The notes under the pieces are model-generated. The model made no database searches. It saw nothing but the letters and a program-made list of their open reading frames with translations, and had not been told where the DNA came from. A DNA stretch of 64,000 bases from Elusimicrobiaceae bacterium. Its GTDB lineage: Bacteria > Elusimicrobiota > Elusimicrobia > Elusimicrobiales > Elusimicrobiaceae. The translations under genes and the position numbers were made by a program. Position 1 is the first letter of the stretch, and each line of letters opens with the position of its first letter. Of this stretch, positions 1-8,825 are shown piece after piece. Location of the stretch: positions 62,001-126,000 of the forward strand of contig JAGCWX010000028.1 of NCBI GenBank assembly GCA_017961585.1, read 5' to 3'.

Positions 1-356
1 CGGGCCCGGTTGGCAAAATCATCTTCTGTCAAAAGCACTTGGGCAGCAGTAATGCCTAATTGTTTAAAACCATCTTCATAAAACTTCATTAGACCAATTT
101 GCCCCACAGCTGCGCAGGCCTGCTTAAAAGAAACGGCATCGGATAAATCCGTATTTCCTAAAATGCGCCGGCCCATCCCTACTGCCCCGGAGGTAACTAC
201 CAAAATTTCCTTCCCCTGCGCGTGCAAGGCAGCCATATCCTCCAAAAAGGAGTATAAGCGCGAAAGGGCCAATTCTCCCTCGTCCGTACTAAGGGCATTG
301 GTGCCAAATTTAAACACAATCCGTTTGGATTTTTTAAGTAAATCAATTGGTTTCAT
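1..356 (-). CDS. proB: Glutamate 5-kinase, N-terminal part (cut by window edge)
   Basis: The enzyme phosphorylates glutamate to glutamyl-5-phosphate, the first step of proline synthesis, in the cytosol. The visible 118 residues begin MKPIDLLKKSKRIVFKFGTN, matching the amino acid kinase fold with its KFGTN phosphate-binding strand. They continue through VVTSGAVGMGRR, the substrate-binding glycine loop, to AAVGQIGLMKFYE. Family members are about 260 to 380 residues, so most of the protein lies left of position 1. The ATG at 354-356 overlaps the TGA of the upstream nuclease gene (ATGA), and a GAGGAA stands about 10 nt upstream, so translation is probably coupled. It is the last visible gene of a minus-strand run that begins with the histidine kinase. 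Whether proA follows cannot be seen. Confidence 0.93.
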   Translation of the reverse strand, partial: MKPIDLLKKSKRIVFKFGTNALSTDEGELALSRLYSFLEDMAALHAQGKEILVVTSGAVGMGRRILGNTDLSDAVSFKQACAAVGQIGLMKFYEDGFKQLGITAAQVLLTEDDFANRA

Positions 357-1087
357 AGAGAAGTTTCCTCTTTACAGGCAGATTGTTCACACGTGTTACG
401 AAATGCACACTGCGCACAATATTCGCTACACGCCGGGAATTGCCCCGCTTCTATTTTTTTACCTACTTCAATAAAAGTATCTAAAATTTGTTGTTCATTA
501 AATGCTTCAAACGGCGCACTTTGCGTTTGATTAAAAGCCATAAAGTAATAAGTTACTTTGCCTTTTTGCATATTCCACGCACGCCGGGCACCCACGGAAT
601 AAATCCCCAATTGTAACGAATCGGTTACCGGGAGGGTTAAATCCACGTCCGTACCGGTTTTATAGTCAATCACTTCCCAGGAACCGTCCGGGTGCTTATC
701 AATGCGGTCAATTTTTCCACGGAATGTCCAACCATCTTGTTCAAAAATAAATTCCCGCTCGGTGCTGTCCACCGTAGTTTTGCGCTGATATTCCGCTTGT
801 TCGTAATCTTCCAGCATTTTTTTGCCCTTGAGGTACCACTCCATTTGCTCCCCGGCAGTGGCGTACCCGGCGCTGAGCCAACAATCATCATAATAGGACA
901 AAATTTCGGAGGGATCGTTGCTGTTTGCGTGATATGCCTCCAACGCCCGGTGCAATGAAACCCCCAGCGAGGAAGCGGGCACAAGCCCTTCACGCTTGCC
1001 GTCTATGTACTTGTATTTGTAAAGTAGCGGGCACTCATTATAAGTTTTAATTTTAGAGTAATTGAGTTCGTGCACGTCACTGTACAT
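353..1087 (-). CDS. PD-(D/E)XK nuclease, RecB/AddB/Cas4-like with Fe-S cysteines
   Basis: This 244-residue protein has the hallmarks of the PDDEXK_1 superfamily. The N-terminal part carries SKIKTYNECPLLYKYKY and SLHRALE (His46). It then has GKIDRID (Asp127) and EVIDYKTG (Asp141, Lys143), the metal-binding and catalytic core. The C-terminus has Cys224, Cys227 and Cys233 which, with Cys19, can form the 4Fe-4S cluster typical of AddB and Cas4 nucleases. It is a free-standing nuclease domain without helicase. It overlaps rsmD by 11 nt and proB by 4 nt, and has a strong GGGAGGA ribosome site. No cas genes or CRISPR array are present, so a Cas4 role is unsupported. A DNA repair or recombination role is inferred from fold alone. 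Confidence 0.85.
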   Translation of the reverse strand: MYSDVHELNYSKIKTYNECPLLYKYKYIDGKREGLVPASSLGVSLHRALEAYHANSNDPSEILSYYDDCWLSAGYATAGEQMEWYLKGKKMLEDYEQAEYQRKTTVDSTEREFIFEQDGWTFRGKIDRIDKHPDGSWEVIDYKTGTDVDLTLPVTDSLQLGIYSVGARRAWNMQKGKVTYYFMAFNQTQSAPFEAFNEQQILDTFIEVGKKIEAGQFPACSEYCAQCAFRNTCEQSACKEETSL

Positions 1088-1673
1088 GGGAGTCCTCCCG
1101 CGTGTGACGAATAAAACGGACTAACGTATCCCCGTATTTCTCGGTACGAAACACTTCATAACCAGCCGGGATGGCGAATTCTTCCGTTTTGTGCGTTTGA
1201 ATAACGAGCAACCCGTTCGGCGCCAACAAATCCGCATCTGCTACATTTTTAAGCGAGGGCTCAGAAAATGCAAGCATTTTATTGTTAATATCGCGGTAGG
1301 GCGGACCCATAAAAATGATATCATAACCGTCGTTATCGCTATAAGCCAGCAACCAATCAAGCGGTTTTAAAATATCTCCACGCAGCACTTTGGCACGGTC
1401 TTCAAACCCCAAATGCACCAAATTGCGGTGGATATTTTTAATACAGGCGGGCTCTTTTTCCACCATGACGGCTTTTAAAGCCCCCCGGCTCAGTGCCTCT
1501 AGCGACACATTCCCTGTACCGGCAAATAAATCCAAAAATTTAGCCCCGGTAATACGCGGACGCAAAATATCAAACAGGGATTGTTTCATCCGGTCAGAAA
1601 TCGGTTTTACGGGCAAATTTTTAGATACAGAAAATATTCGCCGCCCGCGGGCTGTTCCAGCAATGATACGCAT
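1077..1673 (-). CDS. rsmD: 16S rRNA (guanine966-N2)-methyltransferase RsmD, GPPY variant
   Basis: The protein (198 aa) has the RsmD layout. It starts with MRIIAGTARGRRI, followed by PVKPISDRMKQSLFDIL, the SAM-binding motif FLDLFAGTGNVSLEALSRGA (residues 46-65) and VEKEPACIKNI. The enzyme methylates G966 of 16S rRNA using S-adenosylmethionine. The catalytic motif IV, usually DPPY or DPPF in this family, reads GPPY here (Gly123 to Tyr126). The acidic residue that normally binds the target amino group is therefore absent, although length and the other motifs look intact. The start is supported by AAGGAG 4-5 nt upstream of the ATG. It lies 8 bp after the response regulator stop and overlaps the nuclease gene. 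Confidence 0.88.
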   Translation of the reverse strand: MRIIAGTARGRRIFSVSKNLPVKPISDRMKQSLFDILRPRITGAKFLDLFAGTGNVSLEALSRGALKAVMVEKEPACIKNIHRNLVHLGFEDRAKVLRGDILKPLDWLLAYSDNDGYDIIFMGPPYRDINNKMLAFSEPSLKNVADADLLAPNGLLVIQTHKTEEFAIPAGYEVFRTEKYGDTLVRFIRHTREDSHVQ

Positions 1674-1681
1674 AAAACTCC

Positions 1682-2326
1682 TTACAATTGGGCAATGCCT
1701 TCTTTAAGTGCATAACGCACTAATTCCGCTTGTTTATGGATACCTAATTTGCGCATGATATTGTTGCGGTGCACGTGAATGGTATTCAACGAAAGCGTAA
1801 AATGTTTAGCTATTTGTTTGCTGCTGTATCCCTCGGCAATAAGTTGTAAAATAGCTTTCTCTTTGGGGGTCAACCGACTGGTATGTTTGCGAGGAACATC
1901 TTTTTCCAAAAATCCTTGAACTAAAAATTTGGAAATTTTCCCCCCAAAGTAAAACCGCCCGGCGGCTACTTCACGTATAGCATCCAGTAATTCATCCGCC
2001 GAGGACACTTTAACCACATATCCCCGGGCACCCGCTTTAAGCGCACGTTCAACGGATATACGGTCATCATACATACTTAGCACTACCACTTTGGCCTGCG
2101 GATCTACTTTGTGCAACTTAGCAATGGCTTCCACCCCGTTTAGTACCGGCATGGAAAGATCCACTATGTACACATCCGCTTTGTGCTTTTTAGCGCATTC
2201 CAAAAGTTCTTGACCGTTGGAACACTCGGCCACTACGTCAAATTCTTTCTGGCTGGATTCTAACATCATACGCACGCCTTCACGCACGAGGGTATGATCA
2301 TCAGCTAACACAATTTTAGTTTTCAT
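1682..2326 (-). CDS. NarL/FixJ-type response regulator
   Basis: This 214-residue regulator has an N-terminal receiver domain (KIVLADDHTLVREGVRM, phospho-acceptor Asp56 in DVYIVDLSMP, Lys in the VVLSMYDD/VVKVSSADEL region). A C-terminal LuxR-type helix-turn-helix follows (LTPKEKAILQLIAEGYSSKQ and NTIHVHRNNIMRKLG). The ATG at 2324-2326 is chosen because GAGGAA precedes it by 6 nt and the receiver domain begins there. A longer reading to 2389 would lie inside the kinase gene. The start overlaps the end of the histidine kinase by 11 nt, so the two form a cognate pair. The signal and target genes are unknown. Co-transcription with rsmD, a nuclease and proB is likely because gaps are under 10 bp. 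Confidence 0.92.
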   Translation of the reverse strand: MKTKIVLADDHTLVREGVRMMLESSQKEFDVVAECSNGQELLECAKKHKADVYIVDLSMPVLNGVEAIAKLHKVDPQAKVVVLSMYDDRISVERALKAGARGYVVKVSSADELLDAIREVAAGRFYFGGKISKFLVQGFLEKDVPRKHTSRLTPKEKAILQLIAEGYSSKQIAKHFTLSLNTIHVHRNNIMRKLGIHKQAELVRYALKEGIAQL

Positions 2327-3449
2327 GGAATTCCTCATATACTGCACAAGGGCAAACCGCCGCAATTTGTGTGCCTTTGCCCGGTGCACTGGTAATGGTA
2401 ATGCGTCCCCCTAACGAGCGGACACTATCCCGCATGGATAAAAGCCCTACATGCTTGACCGAAAGGCGTTTTTCTTTCTCAAAGCCGACCCCGTTATCTT
2501 GCACCGTTAAAAACAAACGGTTTTTCCGGCGAGCCAAAGAAACAACTACTTTCGTAGCGTGGGCATGTTTAATTACGTTGCTAAGAGCTTCTTGCACCAT
2601 ACGATACAATAAAATTTTTACGCTGTCACAAACGCCTTTCTCGTGCAGGCGTGCCGCACAATCAAAACGATATTGCAACCGCCCCAATGTACACACATTT
2701 TCTATTAACTCTTCTATGCTACCGCGTAATGCTCCATCAGTCTCCAAGCTGGGAGGACGCATAGAGACAATTACCGTACGCAAGCGCTCAATACTGTCTT
2801 TCATCTGCTCGTGCAAGCGGGCCAAATCAGCCAATGCCTGGGGGTGATTCCCCTTTTCTATGCTTTGTTTGACCAAATTGACTAAAGCGGAAAGCATTAC
2901 CGACGTAGAGCCAATTTCGTCATGTAAAGTTTTTGCCACGGCGCGTTTTTCCATTTCGCGCGCGGCGAGTAAAATTTGAGAAAATGTGCGGGCAGGAACA
3001 CCCTCACGCATCAGGGAAAGATTTTCGCTTCGGCTCACCCAGCTGGAAATAGTACGAATTAGGCAAAGCACTTGCGACACTTTACCATCTTTTCCCGTTA
3101 GCGGAACCAACGTGGTTTGGCAGAGATCCTCTTGCGGTGTTTGGTCCATATTCCATTCATAATGGCACATTTGGCCACTAAACGCCTTGCGTAGCCAAGC
3201 CCCGTGAATGCCCCGGGCTTGGGTTAAATCCACAGGGATCTGTTGCGTCGTGGCGCAACACACCTCTGCCGGGCGGCCAAGCGCATGGAATAACAAAATC
3301 GTATGATACCGATCCGAAGCGGAAGCAAGTGGCGCAGCCAACCCTATATAATCCCCTGTTTTGGGGGAGAGATTGTAGCTTGTTTTGCGAGGACTGGAGC
3401 AAACTCTACCACTTCTCTCCGTTTTGGCGGAAAAAAGTTTAGCACACAT
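2316..3449 (-). CDS. Soluble sensor histidine kinase, NarL partner type (HisKA_3)
   Basis: This 377-residue kinase has no obvious membrane segment. Residues 1-140 look like a cytosolic sensory, probably PAS-like, region (CQTTLVPLTGKDGKVSQVLC). The dimerisation helix contains AVAKTLHDEIGSTS with the phospho-accepting His176. The ATPase domain follows, with an N-box (VQEALSNVIKHA), G1 (VQDNGVGF) and G2 (GLLSMRDSVRSLGG) motifs. It autophosphorylates and hands phosphate to the overlapping LuxR-type regulator. The ATG is preceded by GAGG and an upstream TATAAT on the minus strand. It is transcribed divergently from the PBP1A gene across a 100-bp gap. The six Cys residues in the sensory part might bind a cofactor, but no recognised motif is formed. 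Confidence 0.9.
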   Translation of the reverse strand: MCAKLFSAKTERSGRVCSSPRKTSYNLSPKTGDYIGLAAPLASASDRYHTILLFHALGRPAEVCCATTQQIPVDLTQARGIHGAWLRKAFSGQMCHYEWNMDQTPQEDLCQTTLVPLTGKDGKVSQVLCLIRTISSWVSRSENLSLMREGVPARTFSQILLAAREMEKRAVAKTLHDEIGSTSVMLSALVNLVKQSIEKGNHPQALADLARLHEQMKDSIERLRTVIVSMRPPSLETDGALRGSIEELIENVCTLGRLQYRFDCAARLHEKGVCDSVKILLYRMVQEALSNVIKHAHATKVVVSLARRKNRLFLTVQDNGVGFEKEKRLSVKHVGLLSMRDSVRSLGGRITITSAPGKGTQIAAVCPCAVYEEFHEN

Positions 3450-3532
3450 AAACGGCCTCTTAATTATATTGTACTACACTTTTACTAATCATAGCTAGTA
3501 TATCCGGGTTATGCACGCACACGGTTCTATTT

Positions 3533-3541
3533 TGATATAAT
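3533..3541 (+). promoter_or_regulatory. Extended -10 promoter of the PBP1A gene
   Basis: TGATATAAT fits the extended -10 consensus TGnTATAAT. Only 8 nt separate it from the ATG at 3550, so the transcript would start at or within 1-2 nt of the start codon (leaderless). No good -35 is visible. Confidence 0.55.
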
Positions 3542-3549
3542 AAAAGAGT

Positions 3550-5679
3550 ATGGCACATACTTCCCAGCGCAAATCAAAATTGCTTTGGATCATAGGGCTA
3601 GCGTTGCTGGCGGCTTTTATCTTGGCCGCGGCTATATTTATGCGTTACATTCTCTCCGGCTTGCCCCCCGTATATGAAATGGAGGAATATACCCCCTCCC
3701 TCATCACCAAAGTATATGACCGCAACAACGAACTTATTCACGAATTTTCTATTGAAAAACGTAGCATGGTCCCGCTGGAAGAAATCCCGGTAGATTTGCA
3801 AAATGCCGTGGTAGCTATGGAAGACCGCAACTTTTTTTCCCATCCGGGGTTTTCCATCCGAGGCATTGTACGCGCCGGGCTCAACGACATGATGACCGGG
3901 CGTGCCAAGCAAGGGGCTTCTACCCTAACGCAACAACTATCGCGCGGGGTGTTTTTAACGCAAGAGAAAAAACTCATCCGCAAAATCCGCGAAATTATTT
4001 TAGCTATTCAAATAGAACATCAGTTTAGCAAACGCGAGATTTTACAATTGTATTTAAACCAAATCTACTTGGGGAGCGGTTCCTACGGGGTAAAAACTGC
4101 TGCAAAAAAATACTTTAATAAAGAACTTTCCGAAATTACCACCGGCGAAGCGGCCCTGCTGGTAGGGCTCATCCCGGCCCCTGGGCGGTACAACCCCTTT
4201 GCCAACCCCGAGTTGGCCAAACAACGCCGCGACTTAGTTCTAAGCGTTATGCGCGAGCAAAATTACATAACCAAAGAGGAATTCCAAAAAGCCAAGGCCG
4301 AGCCCATGCCCCAAAAACCGGCTCAAATAGAAGAAAACAAACCTGGTCAATATTTTATTGAGCACGTGCGGCGTATTTTGGAGCCCAAATACGGCATGGA
4401 CGTATTGTGGAAAGGCGGGCTTAACATCTATACCACCTTGGATATTAAACAGCAAAAATTGGCCGAAGCAACCATGAATAAGTGGCTCTCCGAATTTGAT
4501 GAACAAGTGGCCAAAGGGTTAGGAATTGAAATTGATCCCAACGATTCAGAGGCGGAAGCCATTAAAGAAACGGATGAAGAACAAACCCCCAGGAACCCAT
4601 CGGATAACGCCCCCCGGTTACAAGGTGCCTTTATGGTGAGGGACGTAAAATCCGGCGCGGTACGGGTTATGGTAGGCGGCCGCGAATATGACGAAAGCAA
4701 ATTCAACCGTGCTACCCAGGCCAAACGGCAACCCGGTTCTTCGTTTAAACCGTATGTGTGGATGGCGGCTTTGCAAAAGGGATATACCCCGGCTACGTTG
4801 GTAAAAGATTTGCCTACTATGTTCTATTACGACGGAAAAAATTGGAACGCCTTTGATGAAACTTCCGATTTGTACTCCTTGGATTTAGCCAAACAATCGT
4901 TTATTTCCAGCAAAGACTTCAACGTATGGGTACCCCAAAACTATGGCGGTAAGAGCGAAGGATGGATCACGCTGCGCAAAGGGCTTGAAAAATCCAAAAA
5001 CTTAGTAGCGGTTAATTTAATTGATGCGGTTGGCATCCCGGAGGTAATCCGCGTGGCTCGCAAAGCCGGTATTACCGCCAATCTGCCGCGCGTGCCCGCT
5101 TTGGCCCTGGGGGTAAGTGTATTGCAAATGGATGAACATTTAGCCGCCCTTTCCACCTTCGCCAACGGTGGCATTCATACCGATAACTACTTTATTGAAC
5201 GGGTAGAAGATGCCAATGGACGTATTTTAGAACAACATATCCCCATTGAACAGGCCGAGTTTACCCCCCAACATTCTTATTTGCTGATCAATATGATGAA
5301 AGGGGTTGTACAACGCGGCAGCGGGGCTTATGTAAACCGTATAGGCCGCCCCATTGCCGGGAAAACCGGTACTACCCAAAGCCACCGCGATATGTGGTTT
5401 GTAGGCATGACCCCCTACACGGCAGCGGCCGCTTGGATGGGGTATGACGACGATACATCCTATGAAAATGCGGCCCGCTTTACCGGTAGTACTACCGCCC
5501 GTTGGTGGACCGCTATTATGGAACAAATTTTAAAAGAAGAACCTAACGAAGATTTCCCTGTACCGGAAGGAATCTCTTTTGCTTACATCAATCCCCTAAC
5601 AGGAAAACTGGCCACCCCGGCCGAACGCAACAAGATGTTAGAGGCCTTTATATCGGGCACAGAACCGCAAAGTTTCTAA
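3550..5679 (+). CDS. Penicillin-binding protein 1A, bifunctional glycosyltransferase/transpeptidase
   Basis: This class A PBP (709 aa) polymerises lipid II and cross-links peptidoglycan on the outer face of the inner membrane. A cytoplasmic basic tail precedes one membrane segment (about 11-34). The GT51 domain follows with catalytic Glu91 in AMEDRNFFSHPG, then GASTLTQQLSRG, the second Glu region KREILQLYLNQIYLG and GLIPAPGRYNP. The transpeptidase has SSFK (nucleophile Ser397), SKN (about 481) and KTGT (about 604), so both activities look intact. It ends only 6 bp before mfd. It has no clear Shine-Dalgarno sequence and probably uses a leaderless mRNA. The paralogue (mrcA, ponA or pbpC type) cannot be decided from the sequence. 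Confidence 0.95.
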   Translation: MAHTSQRKSKLLWIIGLALLAAFILAAAIFMRYILSGLPPVYEMEEYTPSLITKVYDRNNELIHEFSIEKRSMVPLEEIPVDLQNAVVAMEDRNFFSHPGFSIRGIVRAGLNDMMTGRAKQGASTLTQQLSRGVFLTQEKKLIRKIREIILAIQIEHQFSKREILQLYLNQIYLGSGSYGVKTAAKKYFNKELSEITTGEAALLVGLIPAPGRYNPFANPELAKQRRDLVLSVMREQNYITKEEFQKAKAEPMPQKPAQIEENKPGQYFIEHVRRILEPKYGMDVLWKGGLNIYTTLDIKQQKLAEATMNKWLSEFDEQVAKGLGIEIDPNDSEAEAIKETDEEQTPRNPSDNAPRLQGAFMVRDVKSGAVRVMVGGREYDESKFNRATQAKRQPGSSFKPYVWMAALQKGYTPATLVKDLPTMFYYDGKNWNAFDETSDLYSLDLAKQSFISSKDFNVWVPQNYGGKSEGWITLRKGLEKSKNLVAVNLIDAVGIPEVIRVARKAGITANLPRVPALALGVSVLQMDEHLAALSTFANGGIHTDNYFIERVEDANGRILEQHIPIEQAEFTPQHSYLLINMMKGVVQRGSGAYVNRIGRPIAGKTGTTQSHRDMWFVGMTPYTAAAAWMGYDDDTSYENAARFTGSTTARWWTAIMEQILKEEPNEDFPVPEGISFAYINPLTGKLATPAERNKMLEAFISGTEPQSF

Positions 5680-5685
5680 TGGTTT

Positions 5686-8600
5686 ATGAAAAATTTTCCC
5701 CATTATTATGGCTTGCCTAATTTAGCCGCCAAAGCTTATTTTATTTGCCGGCACATACTCCCCGCACACCCAACCACCTTGTTCGTTAGCCAACAGGAAC
5801 TGGACGACTTTGATTGTGCAGGGGAAGAATTTGCTACGCAGGGAACGCAAGTTCTTTCCTTCCCTTCAACAGACACCGGCCAAATGAATTTTTTACATCA
5901 GTTGCTTACCTCCCACAAAAATTGCTTAATCAGTGCCTCGTATGAAGATCTACTTACCCCTCTCCCGGATCCGCAAGACTTGCAAAACAAAACACGCACT
6001 CTATCCCGGGGGGACACGCTGCGCAGGCAGGACCTCTTAGACCTATTGGAAACATTAGGATATACCCGCGACGATTATGCCGAAACCCCCGGCCAATACG
6101 CCGCGCGCGGGAGCGTGGTGGATATTTTTTGCTTAAATCACCCTCAACCGATACGTTTGTATTTTGCCGGGAACCGTATTGAAGCCATTAGCTTATTTGA
6201 TGTAGATACCCATAATACTTCTTCCCATTTGGATCAGGCCTTACTTTTACCACTGGCTTTTGAACAAAAAACAGCCGTTTTGGCCGATTATCTGAAACAA
6301 GCATTTTACGTATTTGATGAACCCGAAGCGGATTTTGATATAACAGCTTTTTCCCAGGGAGCCCTTTTTACTTTATTGCCCAGCGCGCAGGGAGCCGATT
6401 GCCATTTACGCGCCAATCTTCCTACCCACGGGAACACCTCATTGTTAGCGCAAGAAGCCAAACGCTTAGAACAAAAGAAGATTCATATTACTGTATGCTG
6501 CTTAAACCGGGGAGAATTGGACCGTTTGAGCGAATTTTTACAAGAATTTGATGTATTTAGCCGGGCTGAGTTTAAAATTTCCCCCCTAACGCAAGGTTTT
6601 ATAGATGAAGAAAATAAATTGGCCTTTATTTGTTCTAACGAAATTTTTAACCGCCGTTTTAATACACATCACGCACTCAAACGGTTAGACATTGCGCAGG
6701 CCAAACGGGTACGGTTTAAAGAATTGCAAACAGGGGATTACGTGGTCCATCAAGATTACGGCATCGGCCGTTATTTAGGGCTGCAAGTAATGAATGCAAC
6801 CGAAAACCCCACCGATTGTCTAGCCCTGGAATACCGCCGCGGGAGCCGCCTCTATGTGCCAATGTATGACTTTAAAAAAGTGCAAAAATATATTTCCGCC
6901 GGGGGTAAACGCCCCACCCTAGCCGTGCTGGGTGGAACCCGGTGGAAAGAAACAAAACAACACGTAAAGGAAGAGGCACAAAAAGCCGCCAAAGAAATTT
7001 TAAAATTGGAAGCTTTACGCCAAGCTACCCCGGCTCCGGTTACCCCTGGGGATGCACGCATAGAACAAGAATTTGCCGATTCCTTTCCTTATGAACTGAC
7101 CCCGGGTCAACAGCAAGCGATTGCAGACACCCTGCACGATTTGGATTTATCAAAACCCATGGACCGCGTATTAGTGGGGGATGTGGGCTTTGGCAAAACC
7201 GAAGTAGCTATGCGTGCCGCTTTGAAAGTGGCCCTATCCGGGAAGCAAGTAATGGTATTGGTTCCCACTACTATTTTGGCGGATCAGCACTATAAAACTT
7301 TTTCCAAACGCTTGGCCGGGTTCCCCTTGCAAGTGCGTATGTTGTGCCGGTTTCAAACCGCAAAAGAACAAAAAACAGTCATCCAAGAACTTAAAAATGG
7401 CGTGTGCGATATCATCATTGGCACCCACCGATTGCTTAGCAAAGATATTGCTTTTAAAGAGTTGGGGCTCGTAATTATTGATGAAGAACACCGCTTTGGG
7501 GTGAAACAAAAAGACAAAATCCGCGCGGCCAGCTCCGGGGTACATTGCTTAATGCTCAGTGCCACCCCTATTCCCCGTACTCTTAATCAATCCCTTTCTT
7601 CATTGCGCGATATTTCCCTTATAGACACTCCCCCGCGAGGGCGCACTCCCATTAAAACCGTGGTAACGGCTTGGAGTGAAGAACTGGCCGGGGCCGCTAT
7701 CAGCCAGGAACTCGCCCGCCAAGGGCAAGTGTATTACGTCTATAATACCGTGCGCGATATGCAAGAGCGGCTGGATTTTTTGCGCAAGTTGGTTCCACAG
7801 GCGCGTATCTGCATGGCGCATGGGCAAATGAACGAAAAAGAATTGGAACAAACACTATGGGATTTTAACCAGGGGAAATACGATGTATTGTTGGCCTCCA
7901 CAATTATTGAATCCGGCATAGATATTACCAATGCCAATACACTCATTGTGGAAGACGCCCACCATTTTGGGCTCGCGCAACTTTACCAATTGCGCGGACG
8001 TATCGGCCGGGGAAGCCAAAAAGCGTATTGCTATTTGTTCCACCCGGATTGGCTGTTCAAAAATAACCCGGCAGAAGAAAATAACTATAAAGAATTAGCC
8101 GCGGTATATCTAAAAGACAAACCCACCGTAGACCCTACCGCAGAGGCCAAAGAACGCTTGGCCGCCCTCATGGAATTTGGGGAACTGGGCAGTGGGTTCC
8201 GTTTGGCCTTGCGGGATATGGAAATCCGTGGTGCAGGGGATCTATTGGGCGTTCGGCAACACGGTTATGTCAATGAAGTAGGGCTGTCTTTGTATTGTGA
8301 TCTGGTAGCCGCTGAGGTAAAAAAATTAAAAGGCCAAGCCCCCCTGCGCAAATTGCAGGCCAAAGTCAATTTGCCGCTGACTTGTTTCATTCCACCCGAT
8401 TATTTGCCGGATGAAGCCGAACGCTTAAAAACGTATAAAGAACTTATGGGGGCCGACCGCGCGCGCACCGCTGCTATTTTGGCTCGTCTTGCCGACCAAT
8501 GCGGCCCGGTTCCACCGGAAATACACAATTTGGTTCAGATAATTGAACTGGCCAATCAAGCCGGGAATTTGGGAATTTACCAATTAGACTGGATAGCCCC

Positions 8601-8811
8601 CGCTTTGGAATTAAGTTTTATCCGGCACTTTGTGATGCCGGAGGAATTACCCCAGGCCTTGCTTACTCATTATGGGGCAGACAAAGTGCAATTCTTGCGT
8701 GCCAAAAACGGGTATGGGTTGCGGCTGGAATGTTCACCCAATACAGCTCCATTGCATTTTGCCCAACAAGCTCTTACCTTTTTAGAGACGCTGCTACCGA
8801 TTCAAAAATGA
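5686..8811 (+). CDS. mfd: Transcription-repair coupling factor Mfd
   Basis: Mfd removes RNA polymerase stalled at DNA lesions and recruits UvrA. The protein has 1041 residues, somewhat shorter than the 1148 of E. coli. A UvrB-like N-terminal region comes first. The RNA polymerase interaction domain begins near residue 348 (LQTGDYVVHQDYGIGRYLGL). The RecG-like translocase carries Walker A GDVGFGKTE (about 498), the DEEH box (IIDEEHRFGVKQKDKI), SATPIPRTLNQSL and the QLRGRIGRG motif VI. The TRCF C-terminal domain follows, with PLTCFIPPDYLPDEAERL. The ATG lies 6 bp after the PBP1A stop without a strong ribosome site, so coupling is likely. Its own TGA is part of the extended -10 element of the next gene. 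Confidence 0.97.
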   Translation: MKNFPHYYGLPNLAAKAYFICRHILPAHPTTLFVSQQELDDFDCAGEEFATQGTQVLSFPSTDTGQMNFLHQLLTSHKNCLISASYEDLLTPLPDPQDLQNKTRTLSRGDTLRRQDLLDLLETLGYTRDDYAETPGQYAARGSVVDIFCLNHPQPIRLYFAGNRIEAISLFDVDTHNTSSHLDQALLLPLAFEQKTAVLADYLKQAFYVFDEPEADFDITAFSQGALFTLLPSAQGADCHLRANLPTHGNTSLLAQEAKRLEQKKIHITVCCLNRGELDRLSEFLQEFDVFSRAEFKISPLTQGFIDEENKLAFICSNEIFNRRFNTHHALKRLDIAQAKRVRFKELQTGDYVVHQDYGIGRYLGLQVMNATENPTDCLALEYRRGSRLYVPMYDFKKVQKYISAGGKRPTLAVLGGTRWKETKQHVKEEAQKAAKEILKLEALRQATPAPVTPGDARIEQEFADSFPYELTPGQQQAIADTLHDLDLSKPMDRVLVGDVGFGKTEVAMRAALKVALSGKQVMVLVPTTILADQHYKTFSKRLAGFPLQVRMLCRFQTAKEQKTVIQELKNGVCDIIIGTHRLLSKDIAFKELGLVIIDEEHRFGVKQKDKIRAASSGVHCLMLSATPIPRTLNQSLSSLRDISLIDTPPRGRTPIKTVVTAWSEELAGAAISQELARQGQVYYVYNTVRDMQERLDFLRKLVPQARICMAHGQMNEKELEQTLWDFNQGKYDVLLASTIIESGIDITNANTLIVEDAHHFGLAQLYQLRGRIGRGSQKAYCYLFHPDWLFKNNPAEENNYKELAAVYLKDKPTVDPTAEAKERLAALMEFGELGSGFRLALRDMEIRGAGDLLGVRQHGYVNEVGLSLYCDLVAAEVKKLKGQAPLRKLQAKVNLPLTCFIPPDYLPDEAERLKTYKELMGADRARTAAILARLADQCGPVPPEIHNLVQIIELANQAGNLGIYQLDWIAPALELSFIRHFVMPEELPQALLTHYGADKVQFLRAKNGYGLRLECSPNTAPLHFAQQALTFLETLLPIQK

Positions 8812-8817
8812 TATAGT
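8809..8817 (+). promoter_or_regulatory. Extended -10 promoter overlapping the mfd stop codon
   Basis: TGATATAGT lies over the mfd TGA. The ATG at 8826 is 8 nt downstream, matching the spacing of the other putative leaderless genes. This favours 8826 over the in-frame ATG at 8820. Confidence 0.45.
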
Positions 8818-8825
8818 ATATGTAT

